64,000 bases of DNA from Epithemia pelagica. Its lineage: Eukaryota > Bacillariophyta > Bacillariophyceae > Surirellales > Surirellaceae. This document shows positions 21,781 through 30,822 of the stretch, one piece after another (position 1 is the stretch's first letter; every line of letters starts with the position of its first letter). A model generated the notes under the pieces. It saw only the letters and a list, made by a program, of their open reading frames with translations. It had not been told where the DNA came from and made no database searches. The translations under genes were made by a program, and so were the position numbers. Location: assembly GCA_946965045.2 (NCBI GenBank), contig OX337234.1, forward strand, positions 3,534,001 to 3,598,000, in the 5' to 3' direction.

Positions 21781-24700
21781 TCACCAACCTTGATTCAGTT
21801 TCCGAATCCTCTCAAAAACATCACGGCAGAGTCCTTTGGTAAGATAGTCCGCTCGTTGCATCGTTGTTTCGATCTTGGAGATTCTAACTGTTGCGTTCGT
21901 CCCTTTCACAGCTTCCCAGAACCAGTGGTATTTGTTGTTGAGGGATCTGGAACGGGACGAGAGGCGCTGGTTGTTGGCAAGAAGATACGCGCTGTTGTTG
22001 TCCTCATGGACTTCAGCAAAGATGGTTGGGGAGTCGGTGCCGAGGTCAAGGTGGTGGTTAATCTCGAACAAGATGTCTTGGAGCCACACAACAACACGCA
22101 TGCTTTGCGAAAGCGCGACGTATTCGGCGTGGAAGGTACTGGTGGCAATCTCACTTTGGAGCTGAGATTTCCAGACCAAGGGACAACCGCCAAAATGGAT
22201 GATGTATCCAGTGCGTGATTTGGCACTGATCGGTTCGTCCTCGGATTCACGGCCATGGAGGCCCATGAAATCCGCATCCACATAGCAATCAACCTTGAAG
22301 GCGGTTGTTGGCCGAAAAATTGTCCCGCAATCTACAGTTCTCCAGAGGTATCGGACAATCATTTTGATGGCTTGGGCGTGGGATTGTTTCGGGTTGGTTG
22401 AAAAGCGAGCGACTTGGGAGACGGCAAAACTGATATCTGGCCGTGTATTGGTGGAAAGGTAAAGGAGCATGCCGACGATGGAACGGTAGTTCCATTTTTC
22501 TTTCATCGGTGGTCCATCAGGGTCACTGCCAAGGCACACTTGGGAGGCTGGCACAAAGTTGCCATTGCAATTTGTCATGCCTGTGGCCTCAACGATCTTC
22601 TTAATGAGCCCTGGTTGGGTCATTGTAATTGTTCCATTTTTCCGAGTGAAATGGATGCCCAAGTACTCAGCAAAATCACTGTCCACGGAGAGCTCGAATC
22701 CTCGAGCCTTGAGTCGTTTCACAAATTCGTTGATTGCGTCCATCGTTGGAGCAATAATACCACAATCATCCACCCAGAGAAACACCATCATGTTTTCCTT
22801 GAGGAAGACACATTCGTCGAATTTGCTCTGGGTGAAGCCATCGTCGAGCAAGGCTTGTCGGAGACGTTGGTACCACAACCGAGGTGCAACCGAGAGTCCA
22901 TAAAGGCTCTTGTGGAGTCGGAGACAGGTTTTGGTGGTCTTGGTGGAGGAGAAACCGCGCGGAATATGGATCCAAACAGGATCTTTCAACTCGGCCTGAA
23001 CGAAGGCATTGTTGAAATCGATGCAGACCATTGCCCAATTGCGAGCCAGGGCAAGTACCAGGGCGATACGAATCGAGGCCCAGTTGACAACGGGTGAGTA
23101 GGTGTCGAAATCACCTTCTTGAAGATCGCCGCGGACACAATATCTGGCCTTGTATTTCTTGATGGTTCCGTCTGGGTGGCGCTTGCGCTTGAAGACCCAG
23201 GTGCCAGGGATGATTCTTGATGTTGCTTCTTCCTCTGGAACCTCAGTCCATGTACCCTTGTTAGTTAGTTCTTCAATTTCTACTCTAGCCGCTTCTCTCC
23301 AATGGTCAATATCCTTGTCTTGTCTTGCTTGTTCGTAGGATAGAGTGTCTGGATCTGAAATGGCAACCTTGAATCCACTGATGTCATCGAATTCGGCTTG
23401 ATTGGCGACATAGGATTGTTGGGCGGCGTCCATGTTCTCGATGAGACGACTTGGTGAACGACGGACACGGTTGGATCGTCGAGCAGATGGTGCGTCGGAA
23501 GGAGGATTGCTTGGTGGCTCCCTCTGAGAGGGCGGCTCCCTCTGAGAGGAGGGCTGTCTCGAGGAGAGAGACTCCCTCTGAGGAGAAGAGGGATTGGAGG
23601 CTGGTGCCATGCGGAGAGGCGACAGTGGTGCTGGATTCTCCCTCTGTTCCGAGTGCACGGGGACAGGAGACGACCGGGAAGGCAAAACGAGCGGTTCCGA
23701 GAAGGAAACAGCAGGTTGGGGCCGTGGAGGTGTCGCCGCGCGCGGAGGGACATCGCGCACTGGCGTGTTCGGAGGTGGCACGGGAGGCGGAGAAGGGAGT
23801 GGGGCACTAACCGACGGGGCAAGACGAGACAAAGCAGTCGTGGAGGGCTGGGTGGTGGGAGTGGCTGGGGGAGTTCTGGGGACAGAGACGGCTGGCGTGT
23901 CAACAGAAAGAGGGACAGACGGAACAGTTCGTTCCATAGACGTAAAAATATTGTCTTCAGAACGATGGTTGACAGCAGCAAGTGGTGCACTGGTGACAGC
24001 GTCGTCCACACAGTCATCGTTGTCGTACCCCGGTGAGTGCAGATGATTGGTCATGTCGCCAAAGACACTGTCAAGTCTGGAGATGTCTTCTGTGTTGTTG
24101 TGGTCGGTTGGAGTCGGCACCGTTGCAAACCAATCGTCGAAAACGACATGGTACTGCGGTGTGATGGCGCCCGTGGAAAGATTCAAAACGAGTGGTGCTG
24201 TGGTGGCATGGTTGGGAGAAAGTCCCATGTTCATCCCTCGTTGTGATCTCGGTTGCCATCTTGGCAGTTTCTTACCGTCTGCAATCCGTTTTTCCAGGAC
24301 GTACACGGGTGCTCCCCAGACATGAAGATCGTGTAGCCGTTTTTGTGGCCATCTCGTTCTTGAAAAGATATCGTGGGGTGAGACGCCAGTGGACGGATTG
24401 GGAACGTGGTTGAAGACAAAGACGGCGTGGGAGACCGCCATGGGCCAGAGGGTGGGATCCGCTGTCTCAGGCCAGTGGATGCTGGCGTGGAGCATCATCG
24501 TCCGAGCCATCGACATGATGGTTTGGATGGCTCGTTCGGCGACGCCATTCTGGTGATGGGCGCCTACTCCAGCGTAGGACCGAATCTGGGCAAAGGTTTC
24601 GAGTTGCCTGGTGTAGTCTTGTGCAGTGAAACAGCTGCCGTTGTCAGTGTGGTATCGTTGGGGAACGACACCCACATCCTTGCAACGTTGCTCGAAGGTG

Positions 24701-27700
24701 AGTTTGGCATTCAAAGTCTCGTGAGTGTTGAGATGCGCCTGAAAGACCACATCGATGTGGCCGCTGGCGTGATCAACAAAGATGCATCCTCCGCAAAACA
24801 TTTTCTCATCTTTTGTCTTTCCTTTCGACGTAAACAATCTACCTTTCGTGGAGCAAATAAAGTGGTCCACCGACACACTTTGGCCCGGAAACAGGTCGTT
24901 GTTTTTGAGGGCACCGTCACGGTCGAGAACTTTGGTGACTGTTTGTCCTGGTGTTGACTGTTGTCGTTGCTTGCCGTATTGACAGGCGGCACACATGGGC
25001 GGACTCCGTAGTTTGCAGATGGCTGTGTGTAACTGACGGTTTGACGCAGAACGTGACAATACACCGGATTTAAAAAGGAATTGGATGGTGCGAAAGTTCA
25101 TGTGGCAAAGTCGTTGGTGCCACCGAAGCCATTCCTTCTGTGGTTCAGTCAAGTTCAAGTTTCGTTCGTGGACGACGGTGATAGTGGTCACGAGTGCTCG
25201 GATGGATCGGTGGATTCCATCTTTTCCATAGCCATAGCAGGTGGGAAGGTTGTTGGTCGGATTGATGGTTGCAAAGACCGGGGTCCGAGTAGAGTCGTCT
25301 TGTATCCCGCTGAGAGTCAATCCGCAGTCTTGAAGGGTGATGGTTTCTCCGGGGTATTGTTGGAGGAGATGTGTTGTGCTCAACAATCTACAATTGGCTG
25401 ATGGGATGAACAAGGCCAAGAGTTTGAGGGTGCGGAGATTGCCTCTGGTGTCCATGACGGACCAGTGGACGGTGCCGAGTCCGTTGATTGGGACGCCTTG
25501 GGCAACACCTTTGAGTTGCAGGTCTGGTCGTACTTTTCGGATCGATCCAACAAAATCGGACTTGGTGTTTGACACAGCAATACTCGCTCCAGAGTCCCAG
25601 ATGATGGGGAAACTGGATGAGTTTTGGTTTTCCATGGCGGATCTGAATTTGGCTGGAGCTTGGAGGGCCATTTTCAAGGCTTCACTTTCTCCGAGTTGGT
25701 TAATGAGGGCGCAAAGTTGAGGTTCGGAGATGGAGTCTTGGTGGGATGGTCCATGGGTGTGCTGCTGGTTGCCTCGTCGTTGGCGTTGTCGGTGTCGATT
25801 GGAACGGTTTGGATGGCGTGCCCTCTGTGGAGCACCATTGTTTGGTGGACTCTCTCCCTCTGGTGTGGAGCAGAGGTTGGGGCAGTGGTGGATCCACCAT
25901 GTACGAAACGACGCAACAAACCATTCGGCCAGAGAAGAGCATGCACGCGATGAAGCATGGCTCATCATTGGGTGTGCCCAAGGGTGCCGGCGAGGACGGA
26001 GATGGTGTTTGGAGCGGGGAAGGAGCCGATGTGTGAAGAGAAATTCACCAATCCACGAGAGGGTCAAGGGGATACAGCAGCCATAGTACCACAGATGGTG
26101 GAAAAAGACGGTTGGTTGGAGCCATGAAAGGGAAGCCACGATAAGAGCAGAAAACGAAACAATCAAACTGAATTGGGAGGCCAAGGGATCTTGGTGCCGA
26201 TTCCGAGGATATCGTGGTCGGGAGACAGGGGGACGCCTCGACGGTGGGTGTTTGTTTGGTTGGTTGGTTGGTTGAACACATGCTAAGTTGGCATGAGGTT
26301 CGAACTTAAGTCGTTTGCTCGGGGGTGGATCGGGGATGCACGTGTTTTCACACTGCATTTGGGTGGCCGTGTAGTGGGGATTGGTGGCCATTTCCCAAGC
26401 GAAGGTGTACTGGATGCTCAAAGGAGGATCGAGGGCTCCGAGCCTGGAGTTGGGGACGGATTCATCATGGCGGAGAGTCTCGAGATGGAAGCGGACACTT
26501 GTTCGGGCTTGTTCGAGTTGGTCGCGGAGAGGAGAGAGCTGGGAAAGGTCTTCTTCCTTGTTGATGGCCGTGTGCACGTGGATGAGTCGGGCGACGGCTC
26601 GTTCCATGCATTGGATGCGGACTGCGGGATCGTCGGTGTCGAAGGTGCGACGGGGACGGGTCGTGTGAGACGGAGGTGAAGATGGCACAGCAGTTGGCTC
26701 GACCGGCGAGTAAAGACCAAGGGCATTCGTGCGAGGGGTGGTGGGCTCGGCTGGCGCTGCAACAGCTGTTCGCCACGCGTCAAGATGGCGGTTGAACGGA
26801 GTTGGAGGGCGGGCCGGTGGTGCACGTAGGGGGGTTCGGTCTTGGGGAGTACTGATGTTAGCAGAGTCGGTGGTCACACTAATACTACTTATAACAGATA
26901 CAGTAGATGAATCCAAATTTTCGGCTGGTGTAGAACCAGTGGCTTCGTCGGTGTCAGAAGCCAAAAGATCGTAGGATGAGTCGTCGTCATTCGAAGGTGG
27001 ATTCGAAGATTCGGTTGGTTCCCCACTGTTGTTGCGGGTAACAGCAGCATCAGATGGAGTATCGGTGGTGGTCTGGGAGGTTGGTGCACCATTGGAGTCA
27101 GCATCACGATCGGCATCGTAGTTTGGGTTGTGGTCGTCGTCGGGAGGAGGACCTTGGGAGTCGTCATCGTCGATGGTGTCGTCGTCATCTTCATCATTTC
27201 CATCGTCGGCGTCGTTGCCATCAACATCGTCGTCATCTCCATCGACGGTGTTGTCATCAGCCGGAGGAGGGGAGATGATCATGGCCGAGGGAGAGGGGAC
27301 GGGCAACGACACTTCGGTGGCGGTCGTGACGGCGGTTTCGTTGGCCGTAGTGGCCGTGGTGGAGCTGACACCGCTGTCGACGGTGTGTTCGTCGAAGGGG
27401 GAGGAGGTATCATCATGATGGTGGTCAGGGGGGACGACGTCTTCGGGGTCAATTGGAGCGATGTCTTCCCCTAGGAATGGAAAGTTGATGCATTCCAGGG
27501 GAAGACTGCCATAGTCGAAGTCTAAAGTCATGGCCGAGGGATGGCCGAAGGGACGACTAAAGGGAACGAAGGGGCGGTTGTACGACGCGGTGGGGTGCGG
27601 TGTAGAGGGGATGTGACGGAAGGCAGCTTCGAAATTGGCTTCGCGTCGGTGATCGGTCGACGTGGGGGTATGGTCCACGCGAGTGGGGACGGAGGTGACG

Positions 27701-29763
27701 GATGAATCGTTGGTGGTGTTGGCTTGGTGGGTACGACGGGGAGAACGGCCATGAGGAGCAGTGGACAGGGACAAAGTGGACATGTCGATGTCCAGGGCGT
27801 CAATGTTGCCTGGAGTTGGAGGTAGGAGGATGCTACGTGTGGAGGAGGCAACAGAGGTTTGTTCATGGTGTTCGTTGTCGTTCTTGTCTGCATCATTGGC
27901 GAAGGGTTTGCCATCGTCACTGGAGTCATCAACAAGACCAAAGTAACAATCAACGGTGTCGGAGCCAGCACCAAAACAATCATCAGCAGCAATCCACAGG
28001 GGAGCGTCTTCACTTGGGGATGAGTTGGTGCTTGGAGGTTTGGAGGATGAGGAAAGGGAGACGGCGTCATCATCATCTTCTTTGTCGGTGGGGGAAAACT
28101 CATCCCAGAAGGAGTCAGGGATGGAGTTGGAGGAGTTTTCGTCGTTTGCGGAAGGAGGAGACGCGTTCTCGTTTTCGGTTTCGTCTTGGTCGCTGCAAGC
28201 GACGCAAACGAGCTCGTCCATGTCGATGACCGCAGCCCAGGCGGAGGGGTCAAAGTCGACGGCCAGGGTGTGGGCTTGGGCTTGGCGGTTGTTTCGATTG
28301 TTGTTGTTGTTGCGGCGCTTGGTGGGAACGGGGCCATTGTGGGTGTCGGTGGTGTGGGTGGGCGTCCAGCGTTCGCAGATACCACACCAGTTGTATGTTT
28401 TGCCATCGCTCTGTTTCTGGGTTGGTTGGTCACCGGTGGGTGCGATTTTCTTCCAGTTCGTGGATGAGGAGCTGTTGTTGCTGCGGTTGTTGTTGTTGCG
28501 AGCATTTCGTCCGCCTTGGTTGCCTCTTCCATCACGGCCGCCACGGTTGGATCGTTGCTGGGAGTTGGATTGGGAGTTGGAGCGACGGTTGGAGTTTTGC
28601 CCGGAGTTCTGCTTGGAGGAACGCTGGGGGCAATCTTTGGCCCAGTGATCTTGGGCGCCACAAATCAGACAGGCTCCTTTTGTGAAAGCACCACCCATGT
28701 GTTGCCGAAGGGCCATTGCTTGAACTTCAGTGAGTTTGCCGAAGACTTCGGGAGGAACCTTTGTATCTTTGTTGTTGCTCGACGGTGGCCAGGAGCCACG
28801 GTTGATTGCATCAGAGTACAAGGAGTCGGCCTTGTCGCAGATGTCTTTGAATGACAATTCGGCGGCTTCGAGATCGGCTTGTTGGTCCTGGTCCGATTTG
28901 TAACGGACTTCAAGAATCTTGGCTTGGATGAGCGGTTGGAGACTCAACAATCCAAGGTTGTAGAGGCTGTCTCCATTCGCAAGAGAGAACGCTTCTAAGA
29001 TGCCAAGGGTCAAGGTTTGTTTGTAAAATCCGGAGGCAAACAAGTCTTCGCAATCTGCTTTCATGTCGGCCGCCATTTCCGTGATGTTTTGGCCGGCGTA
29101 CATGAATGGGGTCCGGGAGGCGATCTTGGCGGCAAGTTTGTCATACTTGGTGACTGAATCAGACTGAAGAATGCTGATGAAAGTCATCCAGGTAAGGCAG
29201 AACGAGTCGTTGGAAGAGGTCTTGGTTTCAATTCGCTGGCGGAGCTTGAGGTCGACGGATTCCAGAAGGCACAGACGAGCGGCCGTGTCGTTTTCGGCGT
29301 CATATGTGTCAAACTGTTGGCAATGGGCCGCGGCGTTCTGTTGGACATGGCGCAGGGTGAAGCGAGTGTGCTCCTTCACAATATGGCGCATGCGGGTGTT
29401 GTCAGCGGGGTCGAGCATGTAGGCAATGGTGTCCATGCCGCGGAGAATGAGTGTCTCGTCGAGACGCTTCATGAACTTGTGGAGGTTGTCTCCTTGGCGG
29501 AAACGATTCGACAATCCACCACAGCGGGTTTCGAAACCCGTGATGTCCTTCCCGAAACGACGTTGGTGAGGGGTGCGGGGAAAGGGGGTGGTTCCATTGA
29601 ATGCGGCTGGATCCAGGCCTTTCCAATTCGCTAGGGGCTTGCCACCAGTCCAGGCAGCCCATTTATACTCATCGAGTTGGACTAAACCACCCATTCGAGG
29701 GCTTGGAGGCTTGAACGGGACGCGTTCGGTTGGTGCAGGGGCTGGAGGAGCAGTGGGAGGCAT
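21781..29763 (-). CDS. Copia gag-pol polyprotein
   Basis: One uninterrupted frame, 2,660 residues from the first in-frame ATG (29761-29763). The frame is open upstream to a TAA near 29997 without any ATG, and that upstream part is acidic and protein-like, so the true start may differ. Gag comes first, with a CCHC knuckle (CLICGAQDHWAKDC, about 362-375). A very long Asp/Ser/Thr/Pro-rich spacer follows, including a hydrophobic pair of helices at about 1200-1245 (LIVSFSALIVASLSW; WYYGCCIPLTLSWIGEFLF). Then protease IWDSGAS (about 1387), integrase with an HHCC finger and D, D, E residues (SVDHF, HTDNGS, NGVAERAI), reverse transcriptase with FLWVDD (about 2333), and RNase H (YVDADF, FHAEYVALS). 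All catalytic motifs look intact. Length is far above the usual 1,300-1,600 residues because of the spacer. Confidence 0.95.
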   Translation of the reverse strand: MPPTAPPAPAPTERVPFKPPSPRMGGLVQLDEYKWAAWTGGKPLANWKGLDPAAFNGTTPFPRTPHQRRFGKDITGFETRCGGLSNRFRQGDNLHKFMKRLDETLILRGMDTIAYMLDPADNTRMRHIVKEHTRFTLRHVQQNAAAHCQQFDTYDAENDTAARLCLLESVDLKLRQRIETKTSSNDSFCLTWMTFISILQSDSVTKYDKLAAKIASRTPFMYAGQNITEMAADMKADCEDLFASGFYKQTLTLGILEAFSLANGDSLYNLGLLSLQPLIQAKILEVRYKSDQDQQADLEAAELSFKDICDKADSLYSDAINRGSWPPSSNNKDTKVPPEVFGKLTEVQAMALRQHMGGAFTKGACLICGAQDHWAKDCPQRSSKQNSGQNSNRRSNSQSNSQQRSNRGGRDGRGNQGGRNARNNNNRSNNSSSSTNWKKIAPTGDQPTQKQSDGKTYNWCGICERWTPTHTTDTHNGPVPTKRRNNNNNRNNRQAQAHTLAVDFDPSAWAAVIDMDELVCVACSDQDETENENASPPSANDENSSNSIPDSFWDEFSPTDKEDDDDAVSLSSSSKPPSTNSSPSEDAPLWIAADDCFGAGSDTVDCYFGLVDDSSDDGKPFANDADKNDNEHHEQTSVASSTRSILLPPTPGNIDALDIDMSTLSLSTAPHGRSPRRTHQANTTNDSSVTSVPTRVDHTPTSTDHRREANFEAAFRHIPSTPHPTASYNRPFVPFSRPFGHPSAMTLDFDYGSLPLECINFPFLGEDIAPIDPEDVVPPDHHHDDTSSPFDEHTVDSGVSSTTATTANETAVTTATEVSLPVPSPSAMIISPPPADDNTVDGDDDDVDGNDADDGNDEDDDDTIDDDDSQGPPPDDDHNPNYDADRDADSNGAPTSQTTTDTPSDAAVTRNNSGEPTESSNPPSNDDDSSYDLLASDTDEATGSTPAENLDSSTVSVISSISVTTDSANISTPQDRTPLRAPPARPPTPFNRHLDAWRTAVAAPAEPTTPRTNALGLYSPVEPTAVPSSPPSHTTRPRRTFDTDDPAVRIQCMERAVARLIHVHTAINKEEDLSQLSPLRDQLEQARTSVRFHLETLRHDESVPNSRLGALDPPLSIQYTFAWEMATNPHYTATQMQCENTCIPDPPPSKRLKFEPHANLACVQPTNQPNKHPPSRRPPVSRPRYPRNRHQDPLASQFSLIVSFSALIVASLSWLQPTVFFHHLWYYGCCIPLTLSWIGEFLFTHRLLPRSKHHLRPRRHPWAHPMMSHASSRACSSLAEWFVASFRTWWIHHCPNLCSTPEGESPPNNGAPQRARHPNRSNRHRQRQRRGNQQHTHGPSHQDSISEPQLCALINQLGESEALKMALQAPAKFRSAMENQNSSSFPIIWDSGASIAVSNTKSDFVGSIRKVRPDLQLKGVAQGVPINGLGTVHWSVMDTRGNLRTLKLLALFIPSANCRLLSTTHLLQQYPGETITLQDCGLTLSGIQDDSTRTPVFATINPTNNLPTCYGYGKDGIHRSIRALVTTITVVHERNLNLTEPQKEWLRWHQRLCHMNFRTIQFLFKSGVLSRSASNRQLHTAICKLRSPPMCAACQYGKQRQQSTPGQTVTKVLDRDGALKNNDLFPGQSVSVDHFICSTKGRLFTSKGKTKDEKMFCGGCIFVDHASGHIDVVFQAHLNTHETLNAKLTFEQRCKDVGVVPQRYHTDNGSCFTAQDYTRQLETFAQIRSYAGVGAHHQNGVAERAIQTIMSMARTMMLHASIHWPETADPTLWPMAVSHAVFVFNHVPNPSTGVSPHDIFSRTRWPQKRLHDLHVWGAPVYVLEKRIADGKKLPRWQPRSQRGMNMGLSPNHATTAPLVLNLSTGAITPQYHVVFDDWFATVPTPTDHNNTEDISRLDSVFGDMTNHLHSPGYDNDDCVDDAVTSAPLAAVNHRSEDNIFTSMERTVPSVPLSVDTPAVSVPRTPPATPTTQPSTTALSRLAPSVSAPLPSPPPVPPPNTPVRDVPPRAATPPRPQPAVSFSEPLVLPSRSSPVPVHSEQRENPAPLSPLRMAPASNPSSPQRESLSSRQPSSQREPPSQREPPSNPPSDAPSARRSNRVRRSPSRLIENMDAAQQSYVANQAEFDDISGFKVAISDPDTLSYEQARQDKDIDHWREAARVEIEELTNKGTWTEVPEEEATSRIIPGTWVFKRKRHPDGTIKKYKARYCVRGDLQEGDFDTYSPVVNWASIRIALVLALARNWAMVCIDFNNAFVQAELKDPVWIHIPRGFSSTKTTKTCLRLHKSLYGLSVAPRLWYQRLRQALLDDGFTQSKFDECVFLKENMMVFLWVDDCGIIAPTMDAINEFVKRLKARGFELSVDSDFAEYLGIHFTRKNGTITMTQPGLIKKIVEATGMTNCNGNFVPASQVCLGSDPDGPPMKEKWNYRSIVGMLLYLSTNTRPDISFAVSQVARFSTNPKQSHAQAIKMIVRYLWRTVDCGTIFRPTTAFKVDCYVDADFMGLHGRESEDEPISAKSRTGYIIHFGGCPLVWKSQLQSEIATSTFHAEYVALSQSMRVVVWLQDILFEINHHLDLGTDSPTIFAEVHEDNNSAYLLANNQRLSSRSRSLNNKYHWFWEAVKGTNATVRISKIETTMQRADYLTKGLCRDVFERIRKLNQGW

Positions 29764-30032
29764 GGTTCCTTGGGTGGAGGAGTCGTCGGCACTTGGCTCA
29801 GCGGATGGATCGCTGGTGGTTTCTTCTTCACTGTCCGAGAGGAATTGGATTTCCTCTTCGATGGGGAGCAAGGTGAAGCTTCCTAGGGAACGGGGAGAGT
29901 CGTCTTCACGTGGGGAGGACGACAGCTTGCAAGGGAGGGGGCGGCCGGAGGGGAGATTCAGGCGGCGAGAGGGTTCGAACGGATAAGCAAGAGCTTAGAG
30001 GCAAAGGATGCGTGAGCGGGTAAGGCAGTAAA

Positions 30033-30046
30033 GGGCGTAATAACCA
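30033..30046 (-). other. Putative primer-binding site
   Basis: On the minus strand the 5' LTR ends ...GACT and runs into GGTTATTACGCCC, giving TGG at the junction as expected for pairing with a tRNA CCA end. The matching tRNA cannot be named by eye. Confidence 0.55.
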
Positions 30047-30424
30047 GTCAAAGTACACAGGATACTCTGTAGTAGCTAGGGGTAGTACCTATATTGGCGT
30101 GGAGGTGATCAAGTCTCCACGACAATACACTAGAGAAGTTGTTTCACAACTTTCTGTTTGTTGATACTATAAGCTCTAGGTTTAGGAACTACATTCGATT
30201 CCTCATTTGATTCCTCACGAGGAATCAATTCCTCATTTACTCATGGAGGTTAGTTTGGAACCATTGATGCCAATGGCTAGAGCTTGGTTACTATGCGACG
30301 GGCAATGCCTTCTCTGGTAGTAAGGCATTGCTCTTGGATACATAGTGGGGACACGATTCTATGTCTCACAGATTCGAATCGTGACTGCCATATCGCCTGT
30401 CCGTCACACTGATTAACCGCGACT
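30046..30424 (-). repeat. 5' LTR of the copia element
   Basis: 379 bp, same ends as the copy at 21361. Would carry the element's promoter, transcribing toward lower coordinates. Confidence 0.95.
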
Positions 30425-30429
30425 CCTAC
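30425..30429. repeat. Target-site duplication CCTAC, right copy
   Basis: CCTAC follows the right LTR directly and matches the five bases at 21356-21360. Confidence 0.92.
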
Positions 30430-30528
30430 CCGGGAACTTGGTGCGGTTGCGCCTATGTCGAACAGTCACGAAGTTGTTTCCACTTGGATGCTGATGAAAC
30501 TGATAATTGTCCCGGTATTCACGATTAA
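30430..30528 (+). pseudogene. Severed 3' exon of a small Cys-rich secreted protein
   Basis: If one copy of the duplication and the retrotransposon are removed, the frame open from 21265 (after a TAA at 21262-21264) passes through the insertion point in phase and ends at TAA 30526-30528: 32 codons left and 32 codons plus stop right. The right part has WCGCAYVEQSRSCFH and TDNCPGIHD; with ICN and RDAC on the left this makes six cysteines. The shared phase across an insertion point is unlikely by chance alone (one in three for phase, less for a stop-free frame with six Cys). It is cut off from its signal peptide, so inactive in this allele. Confidence 0.6.
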
Positions 30529-30822
30529 TTATGAAGTTTCATAAGCGCTCTACCAACTCATTGACAGAAGGCTTTCGAGTAACGCCAATGCCGACCATTC
30601 TACAGTGGTCCTTGGTCTGATAAAAAACCGCTCCGCTAAACAAGTCCATTCTTGGTACAAGAGCACCAAAGAAAATAAAAACAAAGTACTAAAAAAGATT
30701 TACATGCCACGAAACTACCCTAGTAGCAACCTCTCAAAAGAGTGTCTTTTACAATACAGGCCAGCCGTTTTCTCCAATGTAGAAGAGAAAAGTTCCACAT
30801 TCAATGGTGTATCGTATACTGT

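Larger units (their letters stand above)
21361..30424 (-). mobile_element. Ty1/copia-type LTR retrotransposon, 9,064 bp, apparently intact
   Basis: Two 379-bp LTRs with ends AGTC...GACT bracket a primer-binding site, one gag-pol frame and a polypurine tract, read on the minus strand. The element is flanked by the 5-bp duplication CCTAC. By eye the LTRs differ at a single base (C at about 21500 against G at the matching place near 30185), which implies a recent insertion. Domain order protease, integrase, reverse transcriptase, RNase H defines the copia superfamily; diatom genomes hold several such lineages (CoDi), and which one this belongs to cannot be told by eye. Confidence 0.95.

Noticed and set aside
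27528-28661. 377-codon minus frame rich in Pro/Thr
   Set aside because: An out-of-frame reading of the copia polyprotein spacer.
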